Source of the DNA: JBKEDF01 sp047975325
GTDB taxonomy: Bacteria; Pseudomonadota; Alphaproteobacteria; Rhodobacterales; Rhodobacteraceae
Length of the DNA stretch: 64,000 nt
Direction of reading: 5' to 3'
NCBI GenBank assembly: GCA_047975325.1
Contig: JBKEDF010000041.1
Span: 1-64,000 of the forward strand
The notes under the pieces were generated by a model. That model ran no database searches. It worked only from the letters and a program-made list of their open reading frames with translations, and was not told where the DNA came from. This document shows positions 7,548 to 16,379 of the stretch, in pieces (the first letter of the stretch is position 1; the number at the start of each line of letters is the position of its first letter). The position numbers and the translations under genes were made by a program.

Positions 7548-8833
7548 ACCTTGCTTTCGCATTGATGCTTGTTGCCTTCGCGCTGCTGACAATCGGGGGG
7601 TTTCCCCTTTCATTTGCAATGCTTCTGGCATGTACGATCTATTTTATCTTTGCCGGAGAGCCGCTCTATCTTGTGGCGCAGCAATTCTTCAACGGAATTG
7701 ATTTCTTCACCATCATGGCAATCCCGTTCTTCATGCTGGCGGGTGAATTGATGGTTGCCTCGGGCACGGCGAGCCGCCTGTTGAAATTTGCGCAGCTCAT
7801 GGTCGGGCGGCTGCGCGGTGGTACCGGCTATGTCAACATCCTTGCGTCCATGCTTTTCGGCGGTTGTTCCGGCTCCTCGATCGCCGATATCGCTGCCTTG
7901 GGAAGAATGCAGACGGATATGATGGCGCGTTCGGGTTTCAAGCGTGAATTCGCTGCGGCGCTGACGGTTTCCACCTCGATCAAGGGGGCGATCATTCCCC
8001 CCTCGATCCCGATGGTGCTTGTCGGGGCCGTGACCGGGACTTCAATCGGCGGGCTGCTTATCGGTGGGCTGGTCCCCGGATTACTGGTTGCGATGGCGAT
8101 GGGAATAACCGTTTTCATCGTGACCCGCCGTCAGAACATGCAGCTTCCCGAACGCAAGACCTTTGGGCAGGCTATCCGCATCATCCTTGAATCGATCCCT
8201 TTCCTTGCCATGCCGGGGATCATTCTTGGCGGCATCCTGTCGGGTGTCTTCACCCCGACCGAAGCTTCGGCGGCGGCGGTGGGGTGGGGGTTTATCCTGC
8301 TTCTGGCCGAAACCAAGATGCGGCCGGACATGGCGCTTCTTGGCCGGATCTTTCTTCGCTCTGGCGCGCTTTCGGCAGCGGTTCTTATGCTGACCGGGGC
8401 CTCCAATGTCTTTTCATGGGTTCTGGCCAGTGAACAGGTGCCGGCAATGGTGGCAAGGGGGATTTTCTCGATTACCGAAAACCCGATTCTCGTATTCCTG
8501 ATCATCAACCTCTTCCTGCTGATCTGGGGCCTGTTCATGGACATGCTGCCGGCGATCTTCATCGTGTTGCCCATTCTCATGCCCCTGGCTGCCCAACTGG
8601 GTGTCGATCCGGTGCATTTCGGGGTGGTCTGTACTTTCAACCTGGTCATAGGCCTGATCACACCGCCTTATGGGACGGCATTGTTTACCGGCTCCATCGT
8701 GCTGGAGATTCCCATCGAAAAGATGGTTCGCCATATGCTGCCGTTCTTCTTTGCGGCGCTCGTGGTTCTTATGCTGATCACCTATGTGCCCGAACTGGTA
8801 CTGTTCCTTCCGCGCCAGATGGGACTGCTCTGA
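7544..8833 (+). CDS. dctM: TRAP transporter large permease DctM (first system)
   Basis: This is the large transport subunit, 429 residues, highly hydrophobic, with the expected length for DctM. Family motifs include FFMLAGELM near residue 64, the GGCSGSSIADIAALG segment near residue 105, IPPSIPMVLVG near residue 148 and TPTEASAAAVGWG near residue 241. It is translationally coupled to dctQ (4-base overlap) and closes the operon at a strong stem-loop. The driving force in the family is an ion gradient. Confidence 0.92.
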   Translation: MNLAFALMLVAFALLTIGGFPLSFAMLLACTIYFIFAGEPLYLVAQQFFNGIDFFTIMAIPFFMLAGELMVASGTASRLLKFAQLMVGRLRGGTGYVNILASMLFGGCSGSSIADIAALGRMQTDMMARSGFKREFAAALTVSTSIKGAIIPPSIPMVLVGAVTGTSIGGLLIGGLVPGLLVAMAMGITVFIVTRRQNMQLPERKTFGQAIRIILESIPFLAMPGIILGGILSGVFTPTEASAAAVGWGFILLLAETKMRPDMALLGRIFLRSGALSAAVLMLTGASNVFSWVLASEQVPAMVARGIFSITENPILVFLIINLFLLIWGLFMDMLPAIFIVLPILMPLAAQLGVDPVHFGVVCTFNLVIGLITPPYGTALFTGSIVLEIPIEKMVRHMLPFFFAALVVLMLITYVPELVLFLPRQMGLL

Positions 8834-8840
8834 ACCATGG

Positions 8841-8869
8841 GACAGGCCGCAGGTAGACTGCGGCCTGTC
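8841..8869. terminator. Bidirectional terminator between dctM and iclR
   Basis: A perfect 12-bp stem (GACAGGCCGCAG at 8841-8852, CTGCGGCCTGTC at 8858-8869) with a 5-base loop lies between two convergent genes. TCCTTTC follows on the plus strand. Its position and stability fit a terminator serving both directions. Confidence 0.75.
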
Positions 8870-8896
8870 TCCTTTCGGGCGATGGCCGGATGATCT

Positions 8897-9676
8897 TCAG
8901 TCGGAGGCGTCTTCCGCAACATATCCCAACCGCCGCGAAATTGCCTCGGCATGGGCGACGACGTAGGGTGCGAACCTTTCCAGAGCCTCACGCGACATGC
9001 GGTTTTTCGGTCCCGAGGCCGAAATCGCGCCCAATACCCGCCCCGCCGCGCTGCGGATCGGGGCGGCAACACAACAGACATTGTGCTTATGTTCTTCCAG
9101 ATCGAAGGCGTAGCCCCGATCCCGGATTTCACCTAATTCCGTGCGCAGCTGGTCGGGATCGACGATGGTTGTGCCTGTCCAGGGCTTCAGGCCGGCCTTT
9201 ATCACCCTCTCGATGGTCGGTTCGCCCTGGAACGCCAGGGAAGCCTTGCCGACCCCCGTGCAATAACAGGGGGAGATTTCCAGGATGATCATTTCATTAT
9301 GCGCGCCTGTCGGACCACCTATCGCACGTTCGACAAAGACCATCCGTTCACCATCAAAGACACAAAGATGAACGTTTTCATGGGTCAGGGCGCTCAGGGC
9401 CTCGACAACGGGGCGGGCCTCACGTTGCAGATCCATGTTGTTGAGGACCGTGGTGCCAAGTTGAAACAGGCGCAGGCCAAGGCGATAGCTGTCACGAATA
9501 CGGTCTTGTTCCAGAAAGCCCACTTCCTTGAGGGCCAGAATGGAACGATGCGCAGTTGAACGCGGCAGGTTGCAGCGCCTGGCAATTTCCGATACGCTCA
9601 GCGACCGGTCTGTTGTGGAGAAACAATCGAGGACACGTACCAGTTTGCCAAGTGTCTTGATGCTCTTCGTTTCCAT
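8897..9676 (-). CDS. IclR-family transcriptional regulator
   Basis: This 259-residue protein has an N-terminal winged helix-turn-helix (roughly residues 5-65, with SVSEIARRCNLPRSTAHRSI) and a C-terminal IclR effector domain (about 80-250). It probably senses a metabolite of the neighbouring catabolic genes and controls the 1817-8833 operon and/or the aminotransferase gene. It lies 40 bases after that aminotransferase gene on the same strand, so the two are probably one transcript. The effector is unknown. Confidence 0.88.
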   Translation of the reverse strand: METKSIKTLGKLVRVLDCFSTTDRSLSVSEIARRCNLPRSTAHRSILALKEVGFLEQDRIRDSYRLGLRLFQLGTTVLNNMDLQREARPVVEALSALTHENVHLCVFDGERMVFVERAIGGPTGAHNEMIILEISPCYCTGVGKASLAFQGEPTIERVIKAGLKPWTGTTIVDPDQLRTELGEIRDRGYAFDLEEHKHNVCCVAAPIRSAAGRVLGAISASGPKNRMSREALERFAPYVVAHAEAISRRLGYVAEDASD

Positions 9677-9716
9677 TGGCCTCGTCTTTTCTTGTCGTAA
9701 CAGGGTGGCGCAGCTC

Positions 9717-10940
9717 TTACGACGTTAATTGCGGATCAACAAATTTCTTTGGCAGTTTGTCAAGGTAGGCGATCAACCGGGCAGCCGCCTCGCGCAGAAG
9801 CTCCGGGGCCACGGCGAAACAGATACGCAGATATGCCTCGCCGCCGGGGCCGAAGGCCGAACCGGGCGCCAGGCCGACCCCGGTCTTGTCAAGGATATCC
9901 CGTGCCAGGGTGTAGGTATCCGTTATGCCGTCAATTGCGAAAAAGAAATAGAAGGTTCCCTGTGGCCAAAGCACCCGCACCCCCGGCACGGCCGACAGCG
10001 CGTTGCAGATTATGTCCCGCCCTTCCCGGGCGCGCGCGACAAGCGCGGCAATGGTTTCATCCCCTTCGTTGAGGGCGGCGATTGCGGCATATTGGCTGAA
10101 GGTCGAAACGCTGGTCGTGTTGTACTGGCTGAGATTGTCAAAGACCGTACCCATCCCCTGCGGATAGATCAGCCAGCCCATGCGCCATCCGGTCATGCAC
10201 CAGTTTTTTGAAAATGTATTTGTGACAATCAGCCGATCAGTGGGTTTCGCGATTTCAAGAAAGGAGGGTGCTATCTTTCGATCATAGCAGAAATGCGCAT
10301 AGACCTCATCGGACAGGATCCAGAGGCCGCATTCACGTGCAAAATCAAGCAAGGTTTGCATATCCTCCCGCTCCATGATCCAGCCGGTGGGATTGGAGGG
10401 CGAATTGATGGCGATCACCTTGGTGCGTGGAGTGACGCGGGCAAAGACTTCATCAAGATCAAGGGCAAAGCCCTTTCCCTGTTCTACACCATAGGGAACG
10501 GGTTCGACGACCCCACCAAGGATATTGACGATTTCGAGCAGGTTGGGCCAGGCCGGCACCGGCACGATTACCTCATCACCGGGTTCCATGACGGCTTGCA
10601 TTGCCTGCATGATTGCCTGCACCCCGCCTGCGGTAACGCTAAAGCGGTCGGTGGCGATATCCAGGCCCCAGTGGCGCTTGTGATAGGCACTGAGCGCCTG
10701 GCGCAGTTCCCGAACGCCGTGCGAATAAGTGTATCGGGTCTGTCCCGCATCCAATGCGGTGACGGCGGCCTTCGTGATGAAATCCGGTGTCGGCAGGTCG
10801 CTTTCGCCGATCCACAGCTTGATCACCTCGGGATCATTGCGCGCCAGATCGGCGATATCGCAGATCTGGTTGAGCGGCACGCGGCTGATCCGGTCGGGCG
10901 TGCCGGCCATTGGCCATGTCGCTGATTCAAAATGGTTCAC
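9717..10940 (-). CDS. Class I/II PLP aminotransferase
   Basis: This is a fold-type I pyridoxal-phosphate aminotransferase of 407 residues. Visible residues are the PLP-binding Asp211 in SDEVYAHF, the Schiff-base Lys245 in TFSKNWCMTGWRMGW, and SPSNPTGW near residues 180-187. The start is a GTG at 10940 with GGAG 7 bases upstream; the internal ATG at 10910 is an alternative but has a poorer ribosome binding site. It is probably cotranscribed with the iclR gene. The amino donor/acceptor pair cannot be read from the sequence. Confidence 0.85.
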   Translation of the reverse strand: MNHFESATWPMAGTPDRISRVPLNQICDIADLARNDPEVIKLWIGESDLPTPDFITKAAVTALDAGQTRYTYSHGVRELRQALSAYHKRHWGLDIATDRFSVTAGGVQAIMQAMQAVMEPGDEVIVPVPAWPNLLEIVNILGGVVEPVPYGVEQGKGFALDLDEVFARVTPRTKVIAINSPSNPTGWIMEREDMQTLLDFARECGLWILSDEVYAHFCYDRKIAPSFLEIAKPTDRLIVTNTFSKNWCMTGWRMGWLIYPQGMGTVFDNLSQYNTTSVSTFSQYAAIAALNEGDETIAALVARAREGRDIICNALSAVPGVRVLWPQGTFYFFFAIDGITDTYTLARDILDKTGVGLAPGSAFGPGGEAYLRICFAVAPELLREAAARLIAYLDKLPKKFVDPQLTS

Positions 10941-11243
10941 GCCTCAACTCCATAGGTGGCTGCTTTCCAGATCCGCACCCGGGTCTGCCTCATGTTCAGC
11001 CACCGGGATCATGGCAATGCTACGGCTTTCATGACAAAACTTGCAAAGGTTTTTTTATCCTGCAATGTGGGATATATATTGAACTACCAAGTAAAGAATC
11101 AGCAGGTTCATAAGTTTTTTCTTGCCAAAAACAGGTACCTTCTTTGAAAGAAGGGTAGTCTGAACGAAAATATAGAAATTGAAAAATGCCAGTGTTGTAT
11201 CTTAATGCGGAACAATATTTGGCAAGCCGACGGAGGAAAAGTA
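10941..11243. promoter_or_regulatory. Divergent control region with a 17-bp palindrome
   Basis: This region separates the minus-strand aminotransferase-iclR pair from the plus-strand ABC transporter. It is AT-rich from about 11035 to 11210. It contains a perfect operator-like dyad, CCTTCTTT-g-AAAGAAGG, at 11138-11154, flanked by imperfectly matching bases. A TATATATT stretch lies at 11073-11080. I found no gene in it. The dyad is a good candidate binding site for whatever regulates the ABC transporter. Confidence 0.55.
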
Positions 11244-12149
11244 GTGTTCAAACGTTTCATAGGAGCAATAGTCGGGGGCACCCTCGCCATGGCAACGGTT
11301 GCCCATGCCGAAGGTCCGCGTGGTGCGATCGGGGAGGCGCTTGATCGTCAGGAATTGGTCCTGATGAACAATCTGGCCGCTGCCCCATGGCAGTTTCGGG
11401 ATGCAAACGGCAATCCGGCAGGGTTCTCGGTCGATCTGAACCGCATGATCGCGGCGCGGCTTGAGGTGGACCTGCGCATGACGGATGCTGAATGGGCCGG
11501 TCTGATCCCAGGTATGCTGGCCAATAAAAGCGACTTCATTGCCAGCTCCATGTCGACGACCTTCAAGCGCGCGCAGCAGGTGCTTTTTACCACGCAGACC
11601 TGGTATGAAACCGGTGTGGTGGCCATTGTGAAACCGGATGCCGGCATTGACGACTGGACGACGCTCAATGATCCGGGAATGCGCATAGCCATCAAGGCCG
11701 GAACCAACGCGGTGGACGTTGCCAAGCGCTTTTTCAAGGATGCCGAGATCCAGACCTATCCGTCGGATGTCGATCTTTATCAGGCGCTGCAGGCCGACCG
11801 GGTAGATGCAGCACTCAATGACAAGGCCATCATGAATCTGGTGGAACAGGAATACGGTTTTACCACTGCGCCCAACCCGCGTGAATTGATCAGTTCCGAT
11901 ACCTGGGCGTTTGCAGTACGGCCGGGTGACGATTTTACCTGGCAGTATCTTGATTTCTTTCTGACCAAGATCAAGGAAGGCGGCGAAATGGATGCGCTGC
12001 TGGCCTATTGGGTTGACGGGGCCGATTGGCAGAAGGATTTTCTGGAGGCCAATGATGGTGTTTCGCAAGCCCGCCTCGATCTTGTCGAATTTATCGGCAT
12101 TTCGGATTACACGCCGGAAACCGACGGCAAGCGTATGACGCTGGAATAG
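11244..12149 (+). CDS. Amino-acid ABC transporter substrate-binding protein
   Basis: This is a periplasmic solute-binding protein of the SBP_bac_3 (polar amino acid) family, about 301 residues. The likely start is GTG 11244, because GGAGG lies 8 bases upstream and a signal peptide begins directly (VFKRFIGAIVGG, cut after AHA). An upstream ATG at 11205 would place the ribosome binding site inside the gene. The mature protein shows the family pattern PWQFRDANGNPAGFSVDLN and later WAFAVRPGD. The ATPase and two permeases follow, so this is a complete uptake system. The ligand is unknown. Confidence 0.88.
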   Translation: MFKRFIGAIVGGTLAMATVAHAEGPRGAIGEALDRQELVLMNNLAAAPWQFRDANGNPAGFSVDLNRMIAARLEVDLRMTDAEWAGLIPGMLANKSDFIASSMSTTFKRAQQVLFTTQTWYETGVVAIVKPDAGIDDWTTLNDPGMRIAIKAGTNAVDVAKRFFKDAEIQTYPSDVDLYQALQADRVDAALNDKAIMNLVEQEYGFTTAPNPRELISSDTWAFAVRPGDDFTWQYLDFFLTKIKEGGEMDALLAYWVDGADWQKDFLEANDGVSQARLDLVEFIGISDYTPETDGKRMTLE

Positions 12150-12215
12150 CCTGTCCATCGGGGTTGCGGCTGGGCGGAGACGGGCCACACCCCATATCCC
12201 AATCAGGATTTTCCC

Positions 12216-12947
12216 ATGGCCTTTCTCGAAGCGCGGAATGCCCATTTGCATTTTGGCACATTTCATGCCCTGCGTGGGATCTCTGTCGCGCTGGAAAAAT
12301 CTGATGTGCTTGTTGTTTGCGGACCTTCGGGTTCGGGCAAAAGCACCTTCATCCGGGCCATAAACCGACTGGCGGGGAATTTGTCCGATGGGCAAATCCT
12401 GCTGGAAGGGCGCGATATCGCCTCATTGCCGGACCGGGAACTGTACCGCCGGGTTGGTATGGTTTTTCAGCGTTTCAACCTGTTCCGGCATCTGAGTGCG
12501 CTTGACAATATCGTGCTCCCGCAGCGCCGGGTCTTGGGGCGTTCGAAGGCGGAAGCCACGGAACATGCCCATGAACTCCTGAACCGGGTCGGGTTGAGCG
12601 ATCGGGCGCTCAGCTATCCCGGGCGTCTTTCGGGGGGGCAGCAGCAGCGCGTTGCGATCTGCCGTGCCCTCGCGATTGAACCGGAGCTTCTGCTTTTCGA
12701 CGAACCGACCTCGGCACTGGATCCGGAGATGGTGGGTGAGGTCTTGCAGGTCATGCAGGATCTCGTGGCTGAAGGCATGACAATGATCGTCGTGACCCAT
12801 GAGATGGGCTTTGCCCGTCAGATTGCCAATTCAGTCGCCTTCATGGAAGGAGGTCAGCTTGTGGAACAGGCCCGTCCCGACCAGTTTTTCGACGCGCCGG
12901 GCAATCCGCGTACTGTAGAATTTCTTGAACGGATCCTGGATCATTGA
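12216..12947 (+). CDS. Amino-acid ABC transporter ATP-binding protein (GlnQ type)
   Basis: This 243-residue ATPase energises the importer. The Walker A motif is GPSGSGKSTF (near residues 38-47), the Q-loop is VFQRFNLF, the signature is LSGGQQQRV, and Walker B is LLLFDEPTSALDPE. The signature and length match the GlnQ/HisP group for polar amino acids. It sits between the binding protein and the two permease genes of the same operon. The next gene starts 13 bases after its stop. Confidence 0.93.
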   Translation: MAFLEARNAHLHFGTFHALRGISVALEKSDVLVVCGPSGSGKSTFIRAINRLAGNLSDGQILLEGRDIASLPDRELYRRVGMVFQRFNLFRHLSALDNIVLPQRRVLGRSKAEATEHAHELLNRVGLSDRALSYPGRLSGGQQQRVAICRALAIEPELLLFDEPTSALDPEMVGEVLQVMQDLVAEGMTMIVVTHEMGFARQIANSVAFMEGGQLVEQARPDQFFDAPGNPRTVEFLERILDH

Positions 12948-12960
12948 GGAGAGCGCGCGG

Positions 12961-13632
12961 ATGTTTGAAGACTCGCTGAGACTTTTCACCCGCTATCAGG
13001 ATATATATTTCCAAGGCCTTGCCAACACGCTTGAGGCTGCCGCGATCGGGCTGGTTCTTGCATTGATTGTCGGCGGTTTTGCCGGGGTCATCCGTTTTTC
13101 CTCACAGGGGCCCATCGGCTATCTGGTGGCGGCCTATGTCTCGATCGTGCGCAATACGCCCATGATGGTCCAGGTCTATTTCATTTACTTCGGTCTGCCG
13201 GCCCTGGGGATCAGGATGTCGGCCTTTGAGACCGGTCTGGTGGCACTGACCTTCAATTCGGGGGCCTATATTGCCGAGATTGTACGTGGCGGGCTTGCGG
13301 CAATTCCCAAGGGCCAGATGGAGGCGTCACATGCCCTTGGCCTGCGTCGGAGCACGGCCTTGCGTCGGGTATTGTTACCCCAGGCCGTCCCACTGGTTCT
13401 GCCCGCGATCACCGGGCAATTCGTGCAACTGATCAAGGATACGTCCCTGCTTTATACCATTTCAGTGCTGGAACTGACGCAGGCAGCCAATGAGGTTGGC
13501 AACGAAACCTACAGTTTCCTCGAAGCCTATATGGTGAGCTGGGTCCTCTACCTTGTCGTTTGCATCATACTGAATATCCTGGTCGATTTTTATGAAAAGC
13601 GTTCAGGGTTCACCCGGCATCTGAGGGCATAA
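12961..13632 (+). CDS. Amino-acid ABC transporter permease 1
   Basis: This is a membrane subunit of the HisMQ type, 223 residues with about five transmembrane segments. The ATPase-docking EAA loop reads EASHALGLRRSTALRRVLLPQA and is split here as EASHALGLRR followed by LRRVLLPQA. I chose the ATG at 12961, with GGAGAG just upstream and directly after the ATPase stop, over an in-frame start 12 codons earlier that would lie inside the ATPase gene. It pairs with the next permease to form the channel. Confidence 0.9.
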   Translation: MFEDSLRLFTRYQDIYFQGLANTLEAAAIGLVLALIVGGFAGVIRFSSQGPIGYLVAAYVSIVRNTPMMVQVYFIYFGLPALGIRMSAFETGLVALTFNSGAYIAEIVRGGLAAIPKGQMEASHALGLRRSTALRRVLLPQAVPLVLPAITGQFVQLIKDTSLLYTISVLELTQAANEVGNETYSFLEAYMVSWVLYLVVCIILNILVDFYEKRSGFTRHLRA

Positions 13633-13634
13633 CC

Positions 13635-14291
13635 ATGGAGTTCCTGTCTACCTTCGGCGATGCCGTTTCCATCGTGATCCGCGGGTTTCCCGTTGTCCTC
13701 TCGCTGCTGGCCATGGCGATCCTGCCGGCCCTGTTTTGCGGTATTGTGGGGGGGGTCACGGCCCGGTCGCGCCTTGCCCCCTTGCGCTGGCTGGTATCCA
13801 TCTATGTCTACCTGTTTCGCAGCACGCCATTCCTGATGTTCATCTTCCTCATCTATTACGGATTGCCGCATTACGGGATCAATATCAATTCCACCTCCAC
13901 CGCCGTTGTTGCCCTGGCCTTGTGCCACGGGGCCTATATCACCGAAATCATCCGTGGTGGCCTGATCTCCTTTGATACGGGTCAGGCAGAGGCCGCACAG
14001 GCGCTTGGCATGTCCCGTTTCCAGCGTATGCGCGATATCGTGTTGCCGCAGACGTTGGTTGCGGTGATCCCGTCATTGCTGGGGCAGGCGATCCTTATGG
14101 TCAAGGATACCTCGCTGGTGTCGATCATCGGCATCAGTGAATTGACCAAGCTGGGTCGCGATGTCGTAATCCGTACCAATGAACCGTTTATCGTCTTCAC
14201 GGTTGTTGCGGCAGCCTATTTCGTCCTCTGCTTCAGTCTTGAATTGATGGCAGGCCGCCTGGAACGATTTACAAGGCGTCGTCTTGGATGA
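13635..14291 (+). CDS. Amino-acid ABC transporter permease 2
   Basis: This is the second HisMQ-type permease, 218 residues, starting 2 bases after the stop of permease 1. The EAA loop is EAAQALGMSRFQRMRDIVLPQ, visible as EAAQALGMSR then DIVLPQ. About five hydrophobic segments are seen. Two different permeases beside one ATPase gene and one binding protein is the standard architecture for this transporter family. It ends the operon; a 189-base gap follows. Confidence 0.9.
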   Translation: MEFLSTFGDAVSIVIRGFPVVLSLLAMAILPALFCGIVGGVTARSRLAPLRWLVSIYVYLFRSTPFLMFIFLIYYGLPHYGININSTSTAVVALALCHGAYITEIIRGGLISFDTGQAEAAQALGMSRFQRMRDIVLPQTLVAVIPSLLGQAILMVKDTSLVSIIGISELTKLGRDVVIRTNEPFIVFTVVAAAYFVLCFSLELMAGRLERFTRRRLG

Positions 14292-14480
14292 CCGACCCCG
14301 GGTTTGCGCCAGGCCCCGGCAAGGGCCGCCACGGGCCATATGGGATGCGTGACCAATTGGTCATGAGAAATGATGAGGTCAGAAGCATATGCTCTGATAC
14401 AGCCTGATGCATGACCGATATCCTTGGAGCCGGCCCCCGGCAGTTGCGCCGGAGGAAAATCCTGTAAAGGGGGAACGCGG

Positions 14481-15467
14481 ATGCAAGTGGTGATTATCGG
14501 GGCGGCCGGCATGGTCGGGCGCAAACTGGCCGCGCGAATTGTGCGTGATGGTGGCCTGCATGGCCGGGAGATCACGGATCTTACCCTGTTCGATGTGACG
14601 GCGCCGCCGGTGCCGGACGGCTTTTCGGGGCGGGTGGCGACCCTTGCCGGTGATATTGCGGATGCCGCGACGATGGCACGTTTGGTCGCGCTACGCCCGG
14701 ATCTGATCTTTCATCTTGCTGCAATCGTTTCTGGTGAGGCCGAGACCGATTTTGACAAGGGCTATACGGTCAATCTTGATGGAACGCGCAACCTGCTGGA
14801 GGCGATCCGGCAGGAAGGGGTGCGCGAACCCTATAGGCCGCGGCTGGTTTTTACTTCCTCGACCGGGGTTTTTGGGGCGCCCTTTCCCGACCGGATCGGG
14901 GATGAATTCTTTGCCACGCCCCGTACCAGTTATGGGGCGCAGAAGGCGATGGGGGAACTGTTGCTGGCCGATTACGCCCGCAAGGGTTTTGTGGATGGGA
15001 TTGGTATCAGGCTGCCCACGGTCTGCATCCGTCCGGGCCGGCCGAACAAGGCGGCCTCCGGGTTCTTTTCGAATATCCTCAGGGAGCCGCTGATCGGACA
15101 GGAGGCAGTACTGCCCGTGGCCGAAGACATACGCCACTGGCATGTCAGCCCCCGTCGTGCAGTGGGTTTCCTGATCCATGCCGCAGGGCTGGACATGGAA
15201 CGGGTCGGTCATCGCTGCATCCTGAACATGCCGGGGCTTTCTGCAACGGTGGGGGAACAGATTGAGGCATTGCGCCGTGTCGCCGGATCAAAAGCGGTGG
15301 CCCTGATACGGCATGAACATGACCCTGTGATTGCCGATATTGTTGCGGGCTGGCCGCGCGACTTCGCACCAATCCGTGCGCGGGAACTTGGTTTTGTCGC
15401 TGACGATTCCTTCGATGAAATCATCCGCATTCACATCGAGGATGAACTGGGCGGCGAGTTGCCCTGA
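14481..15467 (+). CDS. denD: NAD-dependent epimerase/dehydratase family, D-erythronate dehydrogenase-like
   Basis: This extended short-chain dehydrogenase has 328 residues. The N-terminal Rossmann motif is IIGAAGMVGRKL (residues 5-16) and the catalytic YGAQK sits near residue 152. The block GIGIRLPTVCIRPGRPNKAASGFF resembles D-erythronate dehydrogenases, which oxidise D-erythronate to the 2-oxo acid; this match is from memory. ATG 14481 follows AAAGGGGG; an earlier in-frame ATG has no comparable site. The usual partners (OtnI, DenK, OtnC) are absent from the window, so the assignment of substrate is moderate. Confidence 0.7.
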   Translation: MQVVIIGAAGMVGRKLAARIVRDGGLHGREITDLTLFDVTAPPVPDGFSGRVATLAGDIADAATMARLVALRPDLIFHLAAIVSGEAETDFDKGYTVNLDGTRNLLEAIRQEGVREPYRPRLVFTSSTGVFGAPFPDRIGDEFFATPRTSYGAQKAMGELLLADYARKGFVDGIGIRLPTVCIRPGRPNKAASGFFSNILREPLIGQEAVLPVAEDIRHWHVSPRRAVGFLIHAAGLDMERVGHRCILNMPGLSATVGEQIEALRRVAGSKAVALIRHEHDPVIADIVAGWPRDFAPIRARELGFVADDSFDEIIRIHIEDELGGELP

Positions 15468-15607
15468 TCAGGCAGGCTGACAATAATAATTTGCGCTGGC
15501 GCCAGAACAAAGCGGCTTGGGCTGGCATTGCCTCTCCGCGTTAGCATTCCAAGGGCGCGACCCGCGCCGTGCTGGCGACCACAAGATGGTGAAAGGGACC
15601 CGAAGGC
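15468..15607 (+). promoter_or_regulatory. Control region before pxpA, with a 10-bp palindrome
   Basis: This 140-base gap has no gene. It carries a palindrome CTGGCGCCAG at 15496-15505 next to an AT-rich ACAATAATAATTTG. It is a plausible promoter for the pxpA-lysR pair. The adjacent LysR protein may bind here, but I could not assign a T-N11-A box. Confidence 0.35.
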
Positions 15608-16375
15608 ATGAAACTCGACATCAATTCGGATATGGGTGAAGGCTTCGGGCGCTGGACCGTTGGCGATGATGCCGGGATGATGAAAGTTGTCTCTTCGGCC
15701 AATATCGCCTGCGGATATCATGCCGGTGATCATGATATCATGGCGGCTTGCGTTTCAGCTGCGCTGAAGCAGGGCGTGGCAATCGGTGCCCATCCCGGGT
15801 TTCGCGATCTGATCGGCTTTGGCCGGCGTAACATGCCGACTAATCCGGATGAGATGAAGAACATGCTGGTCTATCAGATCGGTGCGCTTCAGGGGGTTGC
15901 AACCGCACTGGGCCACAAGGTGACACATGTCAGCTATCACGCCGCCTTTGGCAATACGGTGCTGGCCGATCCTGACCTGTCCGATGCCCTGGCCGGTCAG
16001 ATCCGGCGCATGGATCCGGATCTGATCATCTATTCCCAGCCCGGGACGGTCGTGGAAAAATCCGCGCGCCGTGCCGGATTGCGGGTGATGACGCTGTTTT
16101 TGGCCGATCGCGCCTTTCTGCCGGATGGTGCATTGGTCCCACGCGGCCAGCCCGGTGCGGTGATCACCGACCATGACCAGATCGCCGAACGGGTGAGCCG
16201 CTTTGTTCAGGATGGCAGTGTGGTCTGTTCGGACGGGTCAGTGCTGAAATATCCCGCTAAGGGTATCCTTGTGCATAGCGATACGCCCGGATCCACCGAA
16301 CTTGCGCGGATCGTTCGCGAAACGGTCACGTCGCTGGGCGTAACCGTCGCACCTTCGACTGAAATAGCGGATTGA
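15608..16375 (+). CDS. pxpA: PxpA/LamB-YcsF family protein (5-oxoprolinase subunit A-like)
   Basis: This 255-residue protein belongs to the LamB/YcsF family, whose E. coli member PxpA is the hydrolytic subunit of ATP-dependent 5-oxoprolinase. Conserved blocks are DINSDMGEGFG at the N-terminus, SANIACGYHAGD near residues 34-45, GAHPGFRDLIGFGRR and GILVHSDTP near residue 219. The usual HVKPHGALYN block is changed to HVSYHAAFGN, so a substrate other than 5-oxoproline is plausible. Its partners pxpB and pxpC lie 11 kb away on the other strand with biotin carboxylase genes. A lysR gene follows after 4 bases. Confidence 0.85.
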   Translation: MKLDINSDMGEGFGRWTVGDDAGMMKVVSSANIACGYHAGDHDIMAACVSAALKQGVAIGAHPGFRDLIGFGRRNMPTNPDEMKNMLVYQIGALQGVATALGHKVTHVSYHAAFGNTVLADPDLSDALAGQIRRMDPDLIIYSQPGTVVEKSARRAGLRVMTLFLADRAFLPDGALVPRGQPGAVITDHDQIAERVSRFVQDGSVVCSDGSVLKYPAKGILVHSDTPGSTELARIVRETVTSLGVTVAPSTEIAD

Positions 16376-16379
16376 GGAT

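Noticed and set aside
11205..11243. ATG at 11205 as start of the ABC binding protein
   Set aside because: It would put the GGAGG ribosome binding site inside the gene and precede the signal peptide with 13 unrelated residues; GTG 11244 fits better.
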